A DNA stretch of 64,000 bases from SKVR01 sp964491395. GTDB taxonomy: Bacteria > Bacteroidota > Bacteroidia > Bacteroidales > UBA7960. The stretch's first letter is position 1. Each line of letters opens with the position of its first letter. The notes under the pieces are model-generated. The model made no database searches. It was not told the DNA's origin and worked only from the letters and a program-made list of their open reading frames with translations. The position numbers were made by a program, and so were the translations under genes. The DNA lies in NCBI GenBank assembly GCA_964491395.1, contig CAZBGI010000011.1, positions 1 to 64,000 on the forward strand. The letters are read 5' to 3'. Below are positions 8,537 to 17,785 of this stretch, one piece after another.

Positions 8537-10690
8537 TTACCTGACAATGGTCATTTCTTCGATCAAATGGTCTGCACCGGCAAACTTATCTATCACAAAC
8601 AGGATATAACGTGCATCCACGTTGATGCAACGCTGCATCTGATTCTCAAATAAGATGTCTCCACTCATGGCTTCCCAGTTACCATCGAAAGCAAGGCCAA
8701 TGAGATTGCCTTTTCCGTCGAGCACAGGACTACCGGAGTTTCCTCCTGTAATATCATTATCAGAAATGAAGTTTACTATCTGGGTATCTTCACTACCATA
8801 TTGGCCATAATCAGCCTCCTGATAAAGCTCTGAAAGTTTCTCCGGAACCACAAATTCATGATGCGTGGGGTCTTCTTTTTCCATAACACCTTCCAGGGTA
8901 GTAACATAATCATAATAAACAGCATCAGAAGGCCAGTATCCTTTTACCGAACCAAAAGTGAAACGCATGGTACTGTTGGCATCAGGATAGAACATTCCTT
9001 CCGGATCCATTTCTCTGAGTCCTCTTAAAAACAGACGGCGGGCTTTTTCCAGTGTCGCATCATATTCAGCCATTTGCGATCTTACTTCAGAGGCTTGTTC
9101 ATTTATGGCCTTCGCCATTCTGAAAGCCCAGTCCTTCTTCAGGGTTTTTAAAGAAGGATTATCAAGGAATTCCTTCAATTCATCGGGTGAAACAAAAACA
9201 GATTTTTTATACACTTCATCAGCAAAACGGTTAAAGTTGCCTTTAAACTTACGGATCACTTCATTAAAGATTTCAGGACGCAGATGGGCCGGGACATTCA
9301 GATAATACGTTTGCATCATGGCTTCCCACATTTTTTTGTCGACATCCATGCTGTAGTTTTTGAAAAATCTGTCAACATAGCCTTGCAGTTTTTGGGTCTC
9401 TTCCTCAATCTTTTCGTCAGAGGCCTTTTCTTTCAGCAATTCTTCCAGGTTGCGGAAAGCTCCTGCAATACGCACTGCATCAGGACCACTGGCTATAGCT
9501 TCCCAGTAAATATAATTGAAAGCTTCAAATCCATCGTACCCCTCATATGCAGAGATAAACATATTCATCACCTCTCCATACTGAGCCACGCGTTCCGGGT
9601 CTTCTGCTACCCAGTTCATAAATGCTTCTTCTGTTTCTCTCTTGGAATCGGCAACTTTGTTGCGCTTAAGGGCGTTGCTCATGCCGATAAAATTTTTCCA
9701 GTAATTGGCAATGCCCGATTGTCGTGAAGCATACATAATACGAATTTCATCACTCTCAGCCATGGCAGCCTCCATAATATCCAGTTTCTGACGACGGATA
9801 TCAATGCGGATGGGCAGCTCGGTATTGAGCTTATAATCTATTCCGTGGGAAGTAAGGTACCTGTCGGTTGAACCGGGAAAACCCAGCACCATGGCAAAAT
9901 CATTTTCTTCTACTCCTTTGATGGAAACAGGCAGGTGATGTTTGGGCTTTAAAGGAACATTGTCTTCATGGTATTCTGCGGGAGAACCATCAGGAGCTGT
10001 ATATACCCGGAAAAGGGAGAAGTCTCCGGTATGACGGGGCCACATCCAGTTGTCGGTGTCTCCTCCATATTTGCCGATAGACGACGGTGGGGTACCCACC
10101 AGTCTTACATCATCAAAACGTTCGTAGGTAAAAAGATAGAATTCATTTCCTGCAAACATGGGGCGCACGTTGGCAGTGTAATGATTTCCTTCGGTAGCCT
10201 TTTCCACGAGGGTTTCTGAAACTTCACTGATGATTTTTTTACGTTCTTCCAGCGTCATATCATCATTGAGTTGCTGATTGAACTCCGCTGTCACATCTTC
10301 CACAGCCACCAGGAATCTTACAAAAAGCCCGGGATTGGGAAGTTCTTCTTCCAGGTTCATGGCCCAGAATCCATCGGTGAGGATGTCATTTTCAGGTGTA
10401 CTGTGGTACTGAATTCTGCCATACCCGCAATGGTGATTGGTTAGCAACAAACCCTGGTCGGAAATAATCTCAGCAGTACATCCTCCGCCGAAGCTTACAA
10501 TGGCATCTTTGATGCTTGATTCGTTAAAACTGAAGATTTGTTCCCGTGTAAGCTCCAGGCCCATTTCTTCCATTCGCTCATAGAGCATATCATTAATCAG
10601 AAAGGGAAGCCACATCCCTTCATCTGCTTTCCCGGGCCGTGCTATGGCCAGCAGAAAAACAAAAACCAATACTGTTGTTTTTTTAATCAT
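8537..10690 (-). CDS. dipeptidyl-peptidase of family S46, DPP7-like
   Basis: A 717-residue exported serine dipeptidyl-peptidase that releases dipeptides from peptide N-termini. A signal peptide ends near residue 22 (GKA-DEGMW). The family signatures are present: FGGGC and TNHHCGYG with the catalytic His at 86/87, GGDTDNWMWPRHTGDF, and GGNSGSP with Ser652. After the Ser motif the sequence reads GLAFDGNWEAMSGD. As I recall, Gly in this loop marks DPP7 (hydrophobic P1), while DPP11, specific for Asp/Glu, has Arg there; the assignment to DPP7 rests on that. Length matches the family (about 710-720). It follows the mannose-1-phosphate guanylyltransferase gene by 50 bases on the same strand. Confidence 0.93.
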   Translation of the reverse strand: MIKKTTVLVFVFLLAIARPGKADEGMWLPFLINDMLYERMEEMGLELTREQIFSFNESSIKDAIVSFGGGCTAEIISDQGLLLTNHHCGYGRIQYHSTPENDILTDGFWAMNLEEELPNPGLFVRFLVAVEDVTAEFNQQLNDDMTLEERKKIISEVSETLVEKATEGNHYTANVRPMFAGNEFYLFTYERFDDVRLVGTPPSSIGKYGGDTDNWMWPRHTGDFSLFRVYTAPDGSPAEYHEDNVPLKPKHHLPVSIKGVEENDFAMVLGFPGSTDRYLTSHGIDYKLNTELPIRIDIRRQKLDIMEAAMAESDEIRIMYASRQSGIANYWKNFIGMSNALKRNKVADSKRETEEAFMNWVAEDPERVAQYGEVMNMFISAYEGYDGFEAFNYIYWEAIASGPDAVRIAGAFRNLEELLKEKASDEKIEEETQKLQGYVDRFFKNYSMDVDKKMWEAMMQTYYLNVPAHLRPEIFNEVIRKFKGNFNRFADEVYKKSVFVSPDELKEFLDNPSLKTLKKDWAFRMAKAINEQASEVRSQMAEYDATLEKARRLFLRGLREMDPEGMFYPDANSTMRFTFGSVKGYWPSDAVYYDYVTTLEGVMEKEDPTHHEFVVPEKLSELYQEADYGQYGSEDTQIVNFISDNDITGGNSGSPVLDGKGNLIGLAFDGNWEAMSGDILFENQMQRCINVDARYILFVIDKFAGADHLIEEMTIVR

Positions 10691-10740
10691 GTTGTGTTTT
10701 AATTAATAAATTGAGTTAAATATAAAAAGGGAGTGAATCC

Positions 10741-11832
10741 TTACAGGAAATCTTCACCCCGGGTAATTCTGATATCATTGACAAACTTCCTGATTTGCTG
10801 CTCCTGGCTTTTATGACAAATGAGCAACGAATTTTCATATTCTGATACTATAAAATCATTCAGCCCCTGCATTACCACCAACTTATCATCAGGCACATTC
10901 ACAATACATCCTGTTGAATCATACAACATCACATTGTCGCCACTAACGGCATTGTTCTCCTGGTCTTTGTCCATCGCTTCGAACAACGAACCCCAGGTAC
11001 CCAGATCTGACCAGCCAAAATCAGATATAAACACATGCACATTATCAGCCTTTTCCATGATGGCATAGTCAATAGAAATGCTCTTGCATGCCGGGTAGGC
11101 TTTGTCAATATAACTCTCCTCCTCAGGGGTATTGTATATTCCGTTGGCTTTCTGGAAAACGTAACTGATTTCGGGCTGAAATTTCTCGAATGCATCAATA
11201 ATGGCTTTTGACGACCAAATAAAAATGCCGCTGTTCCACAGGAAATCTCCGCTTTGCAGAAACGAACGAGCCAGTTCTTCATTGGGTTTCTCTGTGAAAG
11301 TTTTCACTTTTCTGAGCAAATCATGGTCTTTAAAGCGCGTGTCGGCAATAAACTGTATATACCCATATCCGGTATCAGGTCGCGAAGGTTTTATGCCCAG
11401 GGTATAGAAAATGTCATGCTTTTCAGCCTGTTGCAATGCGGCACTGATGAGATCACAAAAGACATCTTCTTTAAGAATAATATGGTCTGAAGGAGCTACC
11501 GCCATGACAGCATCAGGATTAATTGCATGAATTTTATGGGCAGCATAAGCAATACAGGGAGCTGTATTCTTGCGTGCGGGTTCACAAATTACCTGGTGCT
11601 CGCCAATTCCTTCCAACTGAGAGAGAACCAGATCGCGATAAATCTTATTCGTAACAATGTAAATATTTTCTTTGTTACATACCTGTAAAAACCGCTCATA
11701 GGTTTGCTGTATCAGGGTTTTTCCGGTACCCAGAATATCGATAAACTGCTTGGGACGACTCACTTTGCTCATTGGCCAGAACCGCTCACCTACTCCACCG
11801 GCCATTATCACTGCATAGTTATTTTTATTCAT
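10741..11832 (-). CDS. mannose-1-phosphate guanylyltransferase
   Basis: A 363-residue nucleotidyltransferase that makes GDP-mannose from GTP and mannose 1-phosphate, feeding polysaccharide and glycan synthesis. The N-terminus has the signature AGGVGERFWPMSKVSRPKQF (residues 11-30), with the nucleotide-binding glycine loop and the PKQ motif. Further family motifs follow: EPARKNTAP, APSDH, the PDTGYGYI segment and the FTEKP motif. It lacks the C-terminal isomerase domain of bifunctional ManC/AlgA proteins, so it is the short monofunctional form. No other glycan genes are adjacent. Confidence 0.94.
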   Translation of the reverse strand: MNKNNYAVIMAGGVGERFWPMSKVSRPKQFIDILGTGKTLIQQTYERFLQVCNKENIYIVTNKIYRDLVLSQLEGIGEHQVICEPARKNTAPCIAYAAHKIHAINPDAVMAVAPSDHIILKEDVFCDLISAALQQAEKHDIFYTLGIKPSRPDTGYGYIQFIADTRFKDHDLLRKVKTFTEKPNEELARSFLQSGDFLWNSGIFIWSSKAIIDAFEKFQPEISYVFQKANGIYNTPEEESYIDKAYPACKSISIDYAIMEKADNVHVFISDFGWSDLGTWGSLFEAMDKDQENNAVSGDNVMLYDSTGCIVNVPDDKLVVMQGLNDFIVSEYENSLLICHKSQEQQIRKFVNDIRITRGEDFL

Positions 11833-12193
11833 AGGTTTTAAATTTGATTAAAGTTGCCAGAGAGAACATCCAACAATGCTCATACTACACTTGCCGACAG
11901 GTTATTGTATGTATAGTCACCTCGTGTGGGCTTTAAGCGTTAATCTTGAATGTTTCATCTGTTTAAAATTTTATTAATTGGGTCAGATAGAACCTTAAAA
12001 GTTCCTTTATAGCTTCGATTCACAGTTGATTTTCCCCATAGACATCGTCGTGTGTTTAAACCTTCATCATAGAAGCTTCATCATATTTTAGTTTAGTATT
12101 TACATGTTGAAAAACTTACTCCGGTTTTATTTGTTTTTTATCCGCGCGGTCGATGCTTGTTCAGCGGCCTTCAATCCTGTGCATTCAGAATTA
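11833..12193. other. intergenic stretch, nothing recognised
   Basis: About 360 AT-rich bases between two minus-strand genes. I see no hairpin with a T-run, no TAnnTTTG box on the minus strand and no convincing small gene. It should contain the end of the SprT-like transcript and the promoter of the guanylyltransferase gene. Confidence 0.5.
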
Positions 12194-12829
12194 CTACAAA
12201 GAAATATCTTTTTCAGTTACCGGCTGTACCACAGCCATGGGATGAAATAAATACCTTCGCTGATTGTTAAGACAAAAACAACGGTATCTTGTTCTTAATT
12301 TTCCTTCTTTTCGAAATAATTGCCCGTTGGCGGCTACAAAAAAGGTATCCACCGAAATATCCTCTACGGTAATTTCCTGCGCATATTTATCATCCAGAGC
12401 TTTCAGAGCTTTCCATAATTGTGCATCACCAGCGAAAGTGGCTTTCACATTCACAGCAAAAGTTTCAAGGGGTTTTATGAGAGATTCGGGAAGATATCCC
12501 TGGTAGATAGCATGTCGGATCATGCTGCCAAATTCTTGTTTCCACTGGGATCCGTGGGGACTCACGCTCTTTTTGTATTTGTTCCAGATAAACAGATGAG
12601 CCATTTCATGAAGAAAAACCAGGTAAAGCATGTATTTGCCCATGTTTCCATTGATGGTTATTCTGTGTCCCTGAGTGGCAGAAGGAGGCCGATAATCTCC
12701 CAGCTTAGACACCCTTTCGCGGGTTATCTTTAGTTGCACAGCATACTTCTCCAACATCGAGCAAACCTGTCCGAGGGTTTCCTGTGGGAAATACTGCGAC
12801 AAGATTTGTTTATGCTTTGGATTCATCAA
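12194..12829 (-). CDS. SprT-like zinc metalloprotease domain protein
   Basis: A 211-residue protein with the zinc site HEMAH (His74, Glu75, His78) and a downstream His92 in the motif SPHGSQW, as in the SprT/Spartan family. In eukaryotes Spartan degrades DNA-protein crosslinks; the bacterial role is not settled. There is no signal peptide, so it should be cytoplasmic. The C-terminal ~60 residues contain two short basic beta-strand stretches (RTRYRCFCLNNQRRYLFHP), but the four-Cys zinc ribbon seen in some SprT proteins is absent. Two adjacent ATG codons make the start uncertain by one residue. Confidence 0.85.
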   Translation of the reverse strand: MMNPKHKQILSQYFPQETLGQVCSMLEKYAVQLKITRERVSKLGDYRPPSATQGHRITINGNMGKYMLYLVFLHEMAHLFIWNKYKKSVSPHGSQWKQEFGSMIRHAIYQGYLPESLIKPLETFAVNVKATFAGDAQLWKALKALDDKYAQEITVEDISVDTFFVAANGQLFRKEGKLRTRYRCFCLNNQRRYLFHPMAVVQPVTEKDISL

Positions 12830-13339
12830 AACAAACTATTTCAGTGTCAAAATCAGCATCTTCTTTACTCCACTGCGGGCAGTCGCAATTGCGACCACGT
12901 AATATTGAGCAGGAAGAAAAAACAAAAATGAAAAGCAACAAAACCGGCAATAACCGGAATTTCTGTTTTATATGCATATTTATCTGATTTTCTGTTTTCT
13001 GAAAAATTTCGGGTATGTTTTAATCACTTTACAAACCTACATATTTTTTTCTAAATTCGGGGAAATGCCAGCAGGATTGTTGATACAGAACTCTTAAATA
13101 TTCGGAAGAGACCTTCCCTGTCCTTAATAAGCTGCATAAACTTACGTTGCATAAACCCTGAAAACTCCCAATACTTAATAGTTTATAAGGGGTGTCCGGC
13201 AAAATTCGTCACATTTAGGGTTTCATCTGTTAAAAATACCTATCAACAAGACCCTCAACAAATCAATAAGATAAAATATGTGTAAATTCGCTTGCTATTT
13301 GTTTATTCCCGTTTTTATGTATCATCCTAACCCCTTTAT
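12830..13339. other. divergent intergenic region upstream of SprT-like and MlaE-like genes
   Basis: About 510 bases that must hold promoters in both directions. The only notable element is a perfect 14-base palindrome at 12882-12895. GCATAAAC occurs twice near 13132-13160. No TAnnTTTG box is well placed for the plus-strand gene, and no gene or RNA structure is recognised. Confidence 0.5.
12882..12895. repeat. perfect 14-base palindrome, possible operator
   Basis: GTCGCAATTGCGAC reads the same on both strands and lies about 53 bases upstream of the SprT-like start. Its size and symmetry fit a dimeric repressor site, but no regulator is known for it, and a chance occurrence in half a kilobase of intergenic DNA cannot be excluded. 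Confidence 0.3.
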
Positions 13340-14080
13340 ATGCAGCTATTTTACCACATAGGCAGTTATCTGATGTTGCTGGTAAACATCTTGCGTCGTC
13401 CTCAAAATGCAAAAATTTACCGGCAAAAGATTATTGTAGAAATGGATAACCTGGGGCTGCAAAGCCTGGGCATTATTGCCATCATTTCTGTTTTTATGGG
13501 CGCAGTTGTAACCATTCAAACCGCCTTTAATACCGATCACCCCCTCCTTCCCATATATGCTGTGGGCTTTGCCACACGTCAATCCATAATCCTGGAGTTT
13601 TCTCCCACCATAATCAGCCTTATCCTGGCCGGTAAAGTAGGCTCACGGATTGCTTCCGAAATTGGCACCATGCGGGTTACCGAGCAAATTGACGCTCTGG
13701 AAGTCATGGGTATCAATTCAGCAGGATACCTGATTCTCCCCAAAATTGTGGCCAGCATGATTGTGAATCCCATGTTGGTAATTATCAGTATTTTCCTGGG
13801 AATATTCGGGGGATGGCTTGCCTCTTTTGTCACAGGAGTTTTACCCCTCAGTCATTTTACTTATGGCATTTTATTTGAATTTTCGCAATATGATGTTTTT
13901 TATGCCATGATCAAAACGGTTGTTTTTGCCTTCCTTATCGCTTCCATATCGGGATATTTTGGGTACATCACCAAAGGAGGAGCACTTGAAGTAGGCCACT
14001 CAAGCACCAAAGCAGTGGTTTTCAGCAGTATTTATATCATTTTTTTCAACCTCATTCTCACGCAAATATTACTTGTATGA
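13340..14080 (+). CDS. MlaE/YrbE family ABC transporter permease
   Basis: A 246-residue inner membrane permease of the MlaE family, which moves phospholipids between inner and outer membranes. About five membrane segments are visible. The family features are an N-terminal amphipathic helix, the motif GVVTIQ-like (here GAVVTIQTAF), then the conserved cytoplasmic loop KVGSRIASEIGTMRVTEQID with the EQIDALEVMG motif. Its stop codon overlaps the start of the ATPase gene in ATGA, so the two are translationally coupled. The MCE-domain partner (MlaD) that usually belongs to this machine is not in the window. Confidence 0.93.
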   Translation: MQLFYHIGSYLMLLVNILRRPQNAKIYRQKIIVEMDNLGLQSLGIIAIISVFMGAVVTIQTAFNTDHPLLPIYAVGFATRQSIILEFSPTIISLILAGKVGSRIASEIGTMRVTEQIDALEVMGINSAGYLILPKIVASMIVNPMLVIISIFLGIFGGWLASFVTGVLPLSHFTYGILFEFSQYDVFYAMIKTVVFAFLIASISGYFGYITKGGALEVGHSSTKAVVFSSIYIIFFNLILTQILLV

Positions 14081-14829
14081 TTCAAGCCAGAAAAATCCGG
14101 AAATCTTTTGAAGAGTTGCAAGTCCTGAAGGGAATAGATGTTACTTTTGAGAAAGGGAAAACCAGTCTTATCATCGGGCAAAGTGGTTCGGGCAAAACCG
14201 TATTTATGAAATGTCTGGTAGGATTGCTGGAGCCCGACGCGGGAGGAATCTACTATGATGATATGAATTTTACCCAGATGACGGCCAAAGAAAGAACCCG
14301 TGTAAGAAAAAAAATGGGAATGCTTTTCCAGGGCAGTGCCCTTTTTGATTCTCTTACCGTAGAGGAAAATGTTATTTTCCCCCTGGAGATGTTTAACAAA
14401 GACATGACCAAAAAAGAAAAATTGCAACGCGCCCATTTTTGCCTTGACAGGGTTAACATTCTCAATGCAAACCATCTGTATCCGGCAGAAATCAGTGGTG
14501 GGATGAAAAAACGCGTCGCCATTGCACGAGCCATTGCCAACAACCCTGATTATCTTTTTTGCGATGAACCCAACTCCGGCCTCGACCCTCAGACTTCCCT
14601 TGTAATTGACAAGTTGATCAGTGAAATCACCCAAGAGTTTGACATTACCACAGTGGTTAATACCCACGACATGAATAGTGTAATGGAGATGGGCGACCAT
14701 GTGATATTCCTGTACAAGGGAGATTTATGGTGGGAAGGCAGTTCAGAGCAGATTCTCACCTCTCAGAATAAAGAAGTAGAAGATTTTGTGTATGCTTCTG
14801 AACTGATGCTCAAGTTAAAGTCGTCCTGA
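14077..14829 (+). CDS. MlaF-like ABC transporter ATP-binding protein
   Basis: A 250-residue ATPase that powers the upstream MlaE-type permease. It has Walker A GQSGSGKT (residues 34-41), signature ISGGMKKR, and Walker B YLFCDEP followed by NSGLDPQTS. The signature ISGGMKKRVAIARA is characteristic of the lipid-trafficking Mla/Ttg2A branch rather than sugar or metal importers. The start overlaps the permease stop by four bases. A further permease gene, of MacB type, follows 58 bases later but has its own promoter-like box. Confidence 0.93.
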   Translation: MIQARKIRKSFEELQVLKGIDVTFEKGKTSLIIGQSGSGKTVFMKCLVGLLEPDAGGIYYDDMNFTQMTAKERTRVRKKMGMLFQGSALFDSLTVEENVIFPLEMFNKDMTKKEKLQRAHFCLDRVNILNANHLYPAEISGGMKKRVAIARAIANNPDYLFCDEPNSGLDPQTSLVIDKLISEITQEFDITTVVNTHDMNSVMEMGDHVIFLYKGDLWWEGSSEQILTSQNKEVEDFVYASELMLKLKSS

Positions 14830-14839
14830 GCAGCCACTG

Positions 14840-14868
14840 TTGCTGCACGTACTTTTTTCGTAATTTTG
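14840..14868 (+). promoter_or_regulatory. promoter of the MacB-like permease gene
   Basis: TTG at 14840-14842 (context TGTTGC) is followed after 18 bases by TAATTTTG at 14861-14868, a full match to the Bacteroidota -7 consensus. The predicted transcript would begin near 14875, a few bases before the ATG at 14888, so the leader is very short. Confidence 0.55.
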
Positions 14869-14887
14869 CACCTTCAATTTACCCGGT

Positions 14888-16138
14888 ATGATACTTTTTG
14901 TAAAACTTTTCAGGGAAAGCGCACTCTTCGCCTGGGGCAGTATAGTAGCCAACAAGCTACGAACCCTCCTCACGCTGCTGGGTATTACCATTGGCATATT
15001 CGCCATTATCAGTGTATTCAGTGTGGTGGATGCACTGGAAAGGCAAATCCGCACGTCCATCTCTTCTCTGGGCGACAATGTGATTTACATTCAGAAATGG
15101 CCCTGGGAATTCAGCGCCGATTTTGCCTGGTGGAAATACATGAACCGTCCCACCCCCCGTCCATCAGAAACAGACGAAATTCTCAAGCGTACCCAAATTG
15201 TGGAGGCTGCAGTTTTTACCGCTTCCACCTCACGAACAATAGAACACCTTAACCGCAATATCGAAAGGACAAGTATCCTTACTGCCTCCTCGGATTATGA
15301 TAAAGTCAGGGCATTTGAACTAAAAAGCGGCCGATATTTCTCCCCTACCGAATCTGCCTCCGGACGTAATGTGGCCATTATTGGCAGTGAAATTGCGTCG
15401 GGATTATTTGATGCGGATGATCCTGTGGGGAAAAACATCAAAGTTTTTGGAAGGAACATTGAAGTTATAGGAGTATTTGAAACAGAAGGAGACGATACTT
15501 TTGGAAACAGCCATGACGAACTGGTGCTTGTACCCTTGAATTTTATCAATTCTTTTATTGATGTGGGCAGGGATCGTTACAATCCGGCCATTCTGGCCCT
15601 GGGAAAAGAAAACTTCAGCAATGAAGAACTTATTGACGAGTTGAGGGGCGCCATGCGATCCATCAGAAGCATCAAACCGGCTGCCGAGGACAATTTTGCC
15701 CTCAACCAGACCAGCCTTTTATCCCGGCAGTTCGACGGGGTCTTTGCCATTATTAAGCTTGCCGGCTGGATTATCGGAGGGTTCTCCATCCTCGTGGGTG
15801 GGTTTGGGATAGCCAATATCATGTTTGTATCCGTGAAAGAACGTACTACCATCATTGGAATACAAAAAGCACTGGGAGCCAAAAACTATTTTATCCTGAT
15901 CCAGTTTTTGGCAGAAGCCGTTTTATTGAGCTTGCTGGGAGGAGCGATTGGTTTGCTCCTGGTTTTCGCAGGAACCTGGATAGCATCCCATGTTTTCGAT
16001 ATGGATGTGCTCATTCAGATGGAGAACATTTTGCTGGGTATCAATGTTTCTGTTATTATCGGCCTTGTAGCAGGATTTATTCCCGCCTGGTCGGCGGCAA
16101 AACTCAATCCTGTAGATGCCATCAGGGCCAATACGTAA
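14888..16138 (+). CDS. MacB-like ABC transporter permease (FtsX family)
   Basis: A 416-residue membrane protein. One membrane segment lies at about residues 20-45 (TLLTLLGITIGIFAIISVF), a large periplasmic MacB_PCD domain at 46-270, and three C-terminal membrane segments of the FtsX domain from about 285 to 405, including the motif KERTTIIGIQKALGAK. This is the MacB/LolC mechanotransmission design, which drives periplasmic work such as export of peptides, toxins or lipoproteins. No dedicated ATPase of the MacB kind is adjacent; the upstream ATPase is of Mla type. The ATPase partner is therefore unknown. Confidence 0.92.
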   Translation: MILFVKLFRESALFAWGSIVANKLRTLLTLLGITIGIFAIISVFSVVDALERQIRTSISSLGDNVIYIQKWPWEFSADFAWWKYMNRPTPRPSETDEILKRTQIVEAAVFTASTSRTIEHLNRNIERTSILTASSDYDKVRAFELKSGRYFSPTESASGRNVAIIGSEIASGLFDADDPVGKNIKVFGRNIEVIGVFETEGDDTFGNSHDELVLVPLNFINSFIDVGRDRYNPAILALGKENFSNEELIDELRGAMRSIRSIKPAAEDNFALNQTSLLSRQFDGVFAIIKLAGWIIGGFSILVGGFGIANIMFVSVKERTTIIGIQKALGAKNYFILIQFLAEAVLLSLLGGAIGLLLVFAGTWIASHVFDMDVLIQMENILLGINVSVIIGLVAGFIPAWSAAKLNPVDAIRANT

Positions 16139-16185
16139 CACCAAATAATTCAATATAATTTAAATAACTATCTGGAAAGGAAAAA

Positions 16186-17712
16186 ATGGAACAGAAAAAA
16201 GTAATACTCGTTATCATGGATGGCTGGGGCCAGGGAAAAGGCGACAGCTCAGACTTAATAGCCAAATCAAACGTACCTTATACCAAAAGCCTCAGTGAAA
16301 AGGCGGCTTACAACACCATAAAGACTTCCGGTGAGGATGTTGGATTACCCCATGGACAGATGGGCAACTCCGAAGTAGGGCACCTGAACATAGGTGCCGG
16401 CAGAGTGGTTTATCAGGATTTGGTAAAAATCTCCAAAGCCATTAAAGAAGGTACTTTTCAAAAAAATGAAGTATTAACCGAAGCGTTCGGCTACGCCAAA
16501 AAAGAGGGGAAAAAAGTACATCTTCTCGGGCTGGTATCTGACGGAGGAGTGCATTCCGCCATGGATCACCTTTTCGGTCTGTGCGACATGGCGAAACAGC
16601 AAAATTTCGAGGACCTTTACATCCATGCCTTCACTGATGGCAGGGATACAGATCCCAAAAGCGGCCTGGGGTTTATCGGACAGCTGGAAGATCACCTGAA
16701 AAATTCAGCCGGTACCATTGCTTCGGTTTGTGGAAGGTATTATGCCATGGATCGTGACAAACGCTGGGAACGTATCAAGCGTGCTTATGATATGCTGGTA
16801 GACGGGGAAGGCGAAAAGCATGACACTGCAGCAGATGCCATCAAATCTTCTTACGAAAATAATGTAACCGATGAATTTATCAACCCCAAAGTGATTACCT
16901 ACGGAAAAGATGAACCTGCCGCTACCATTGCCGAGGACGATGTGGTAATTTGCTTCAATTTCCGCACCGACCGCCTCAGGGAAATCACGATGGTGCTGAC
17001 CCAGCAGGACATGCCTGAGCATGACATGAAAACCCTGCCCCTCCATTATCTTACCATGACCAAATATGATGACTCCTTTAAAAACGTAAAAATTATTTAC
17101 ACAAAGGATGATTTGAAGAATACCATGGGCGAGATCCTGGAAAATAATGGAAAAACACAACTGCGCATTGCCGAAACAGAGAAATACCCTCACGTAACAT
17201 TTTTCTTCAGTGGCGGACGCGAAAGTGAATTCAAAGGTGAAGAGCGGATTATGGTTTCTTCGCCCAAAGTAGCAACCTATGATCTGCAGCCTGAAATGAG
17301 TGCTCCCGAGGTAAAAGAAAAAGTTCTGGCAGAAATTAAAAAACAAAAATTTGATTTCATTTGCCTCAATTTTGCCAATGCTGACATGGTAGGACATACC
17401 GGTGTACCTGAGGCCATTCAAAAAGCTGTTGAAACAGTTGATGCCTGTGTTAAAGAGGTTACCGAAACGGCCGTTGAAAATGATTATACCGTACTTATCA
17501 CTTCCGACCATGGCAATGCAGACTTTGCATTTAACGAAGATGGATCGCCCAATACGGCCCACACTACCAATCCGGTGCCCCTGTGGCTTCTTGACAAGGA
17601 CTACAAGAAACTCAAAGATGGCGGAAAACTGGCTGATCTTGCTCCCACCATTCTGCATATCATGGGGCTTGACGCGCCTGAAGAGATGACAGGAAAGGTT
17701 TTGGTGGAATAA
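16186..17712 (+). CDS. gpmI: 2,3-bisphosphoglycerate-independent phosphoglycerate mutase
   Basis: A 508-residue glycolytic enzyme converting 3-phosphoglycerate to 2-phosphoglycerate with two manganese ions. The alkaline-phosphatase-like metal site opens with VIMDGWG (Asp12), and the catalytic Ser62 lies in GQMGNSEVGHLN. Other landmarks are HAFTDGRDTDP, GRYYAMDRDKRW, FNFRTDR, NFANADMVGHTG and TSDHGNAD, all intact. Length is normal (about 510). It is a single gene followed by a strong terminator. Confidence 0.97.
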   Translation: MEQKKVILVIMDGWGQGKGDSSDLIAKSNVPYTKSLSEKAAYNTIKTSGEDVGLPHGQMGNSEVGHLNIGAGRVVYQDLVKISKAIKEGTFQKNEVLTEAFGYAKKEGKKVHLLGLVSDGGVHSAMDHLFGLCDMAKQQNFEDLYIHAFTDGRDTDPKSGLGFIGQLEDHLKNSAGTIASVCGRYYAMDRDKRWERIKRAYDMLVDGEGEKHDTAADAIKSSYENNVTDEFINPKVITYGKDEPAATIAEDDVVICFNFRTDRLREITMVLTQQDMPEHDMKTLPLHYLTMTKYDDSFKNVKIIYTKDDLKNTMGEILENNGKTQLRIAETEKYPHVTFFFSGGRESEFKGEERIMVSSPKVATYDLQPEMSAPEVKEKVLAEIKKQKFDFICLNFANADMVGHTGVPEAIQKAVETVDACVKEVTETAVENDYTVLITSDHGNADFAFNEDGSPNTAHTTNPVPLWLLDKDYKKLKDGGKLADLAPTILHIMGLDAPEEMTGKVLVE

Positions 17713-17730
17713 ATCTTCATTAATTTACAG

Positions 17731-17773
17731 CCCATAAAAAAAGGTCGTTGTTTCAACGACCTTTTTTTATGGG
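17731..17773. terminator. bidirectional terminator after gpmI
   Basis: A 20-base inverted repeat, 17731-17750 with 17754-17773, with a three-base loop. The core GGTCGTTG/CAACGACC is flanked by seven A's and seven T's, so it ends both gpmI and the convergent PfpI-family gene. Confidence 0.92.
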
Positions 17774-17785
17774 TTAATAAACTAC

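Noticed and set aside
16705..17658. Long antisense frame (317 codons) inside gpmI
   Set aside because: It lies wholly opposite a well-conserved enzyme gene and shows no family features; composition of the sense gene explains it.
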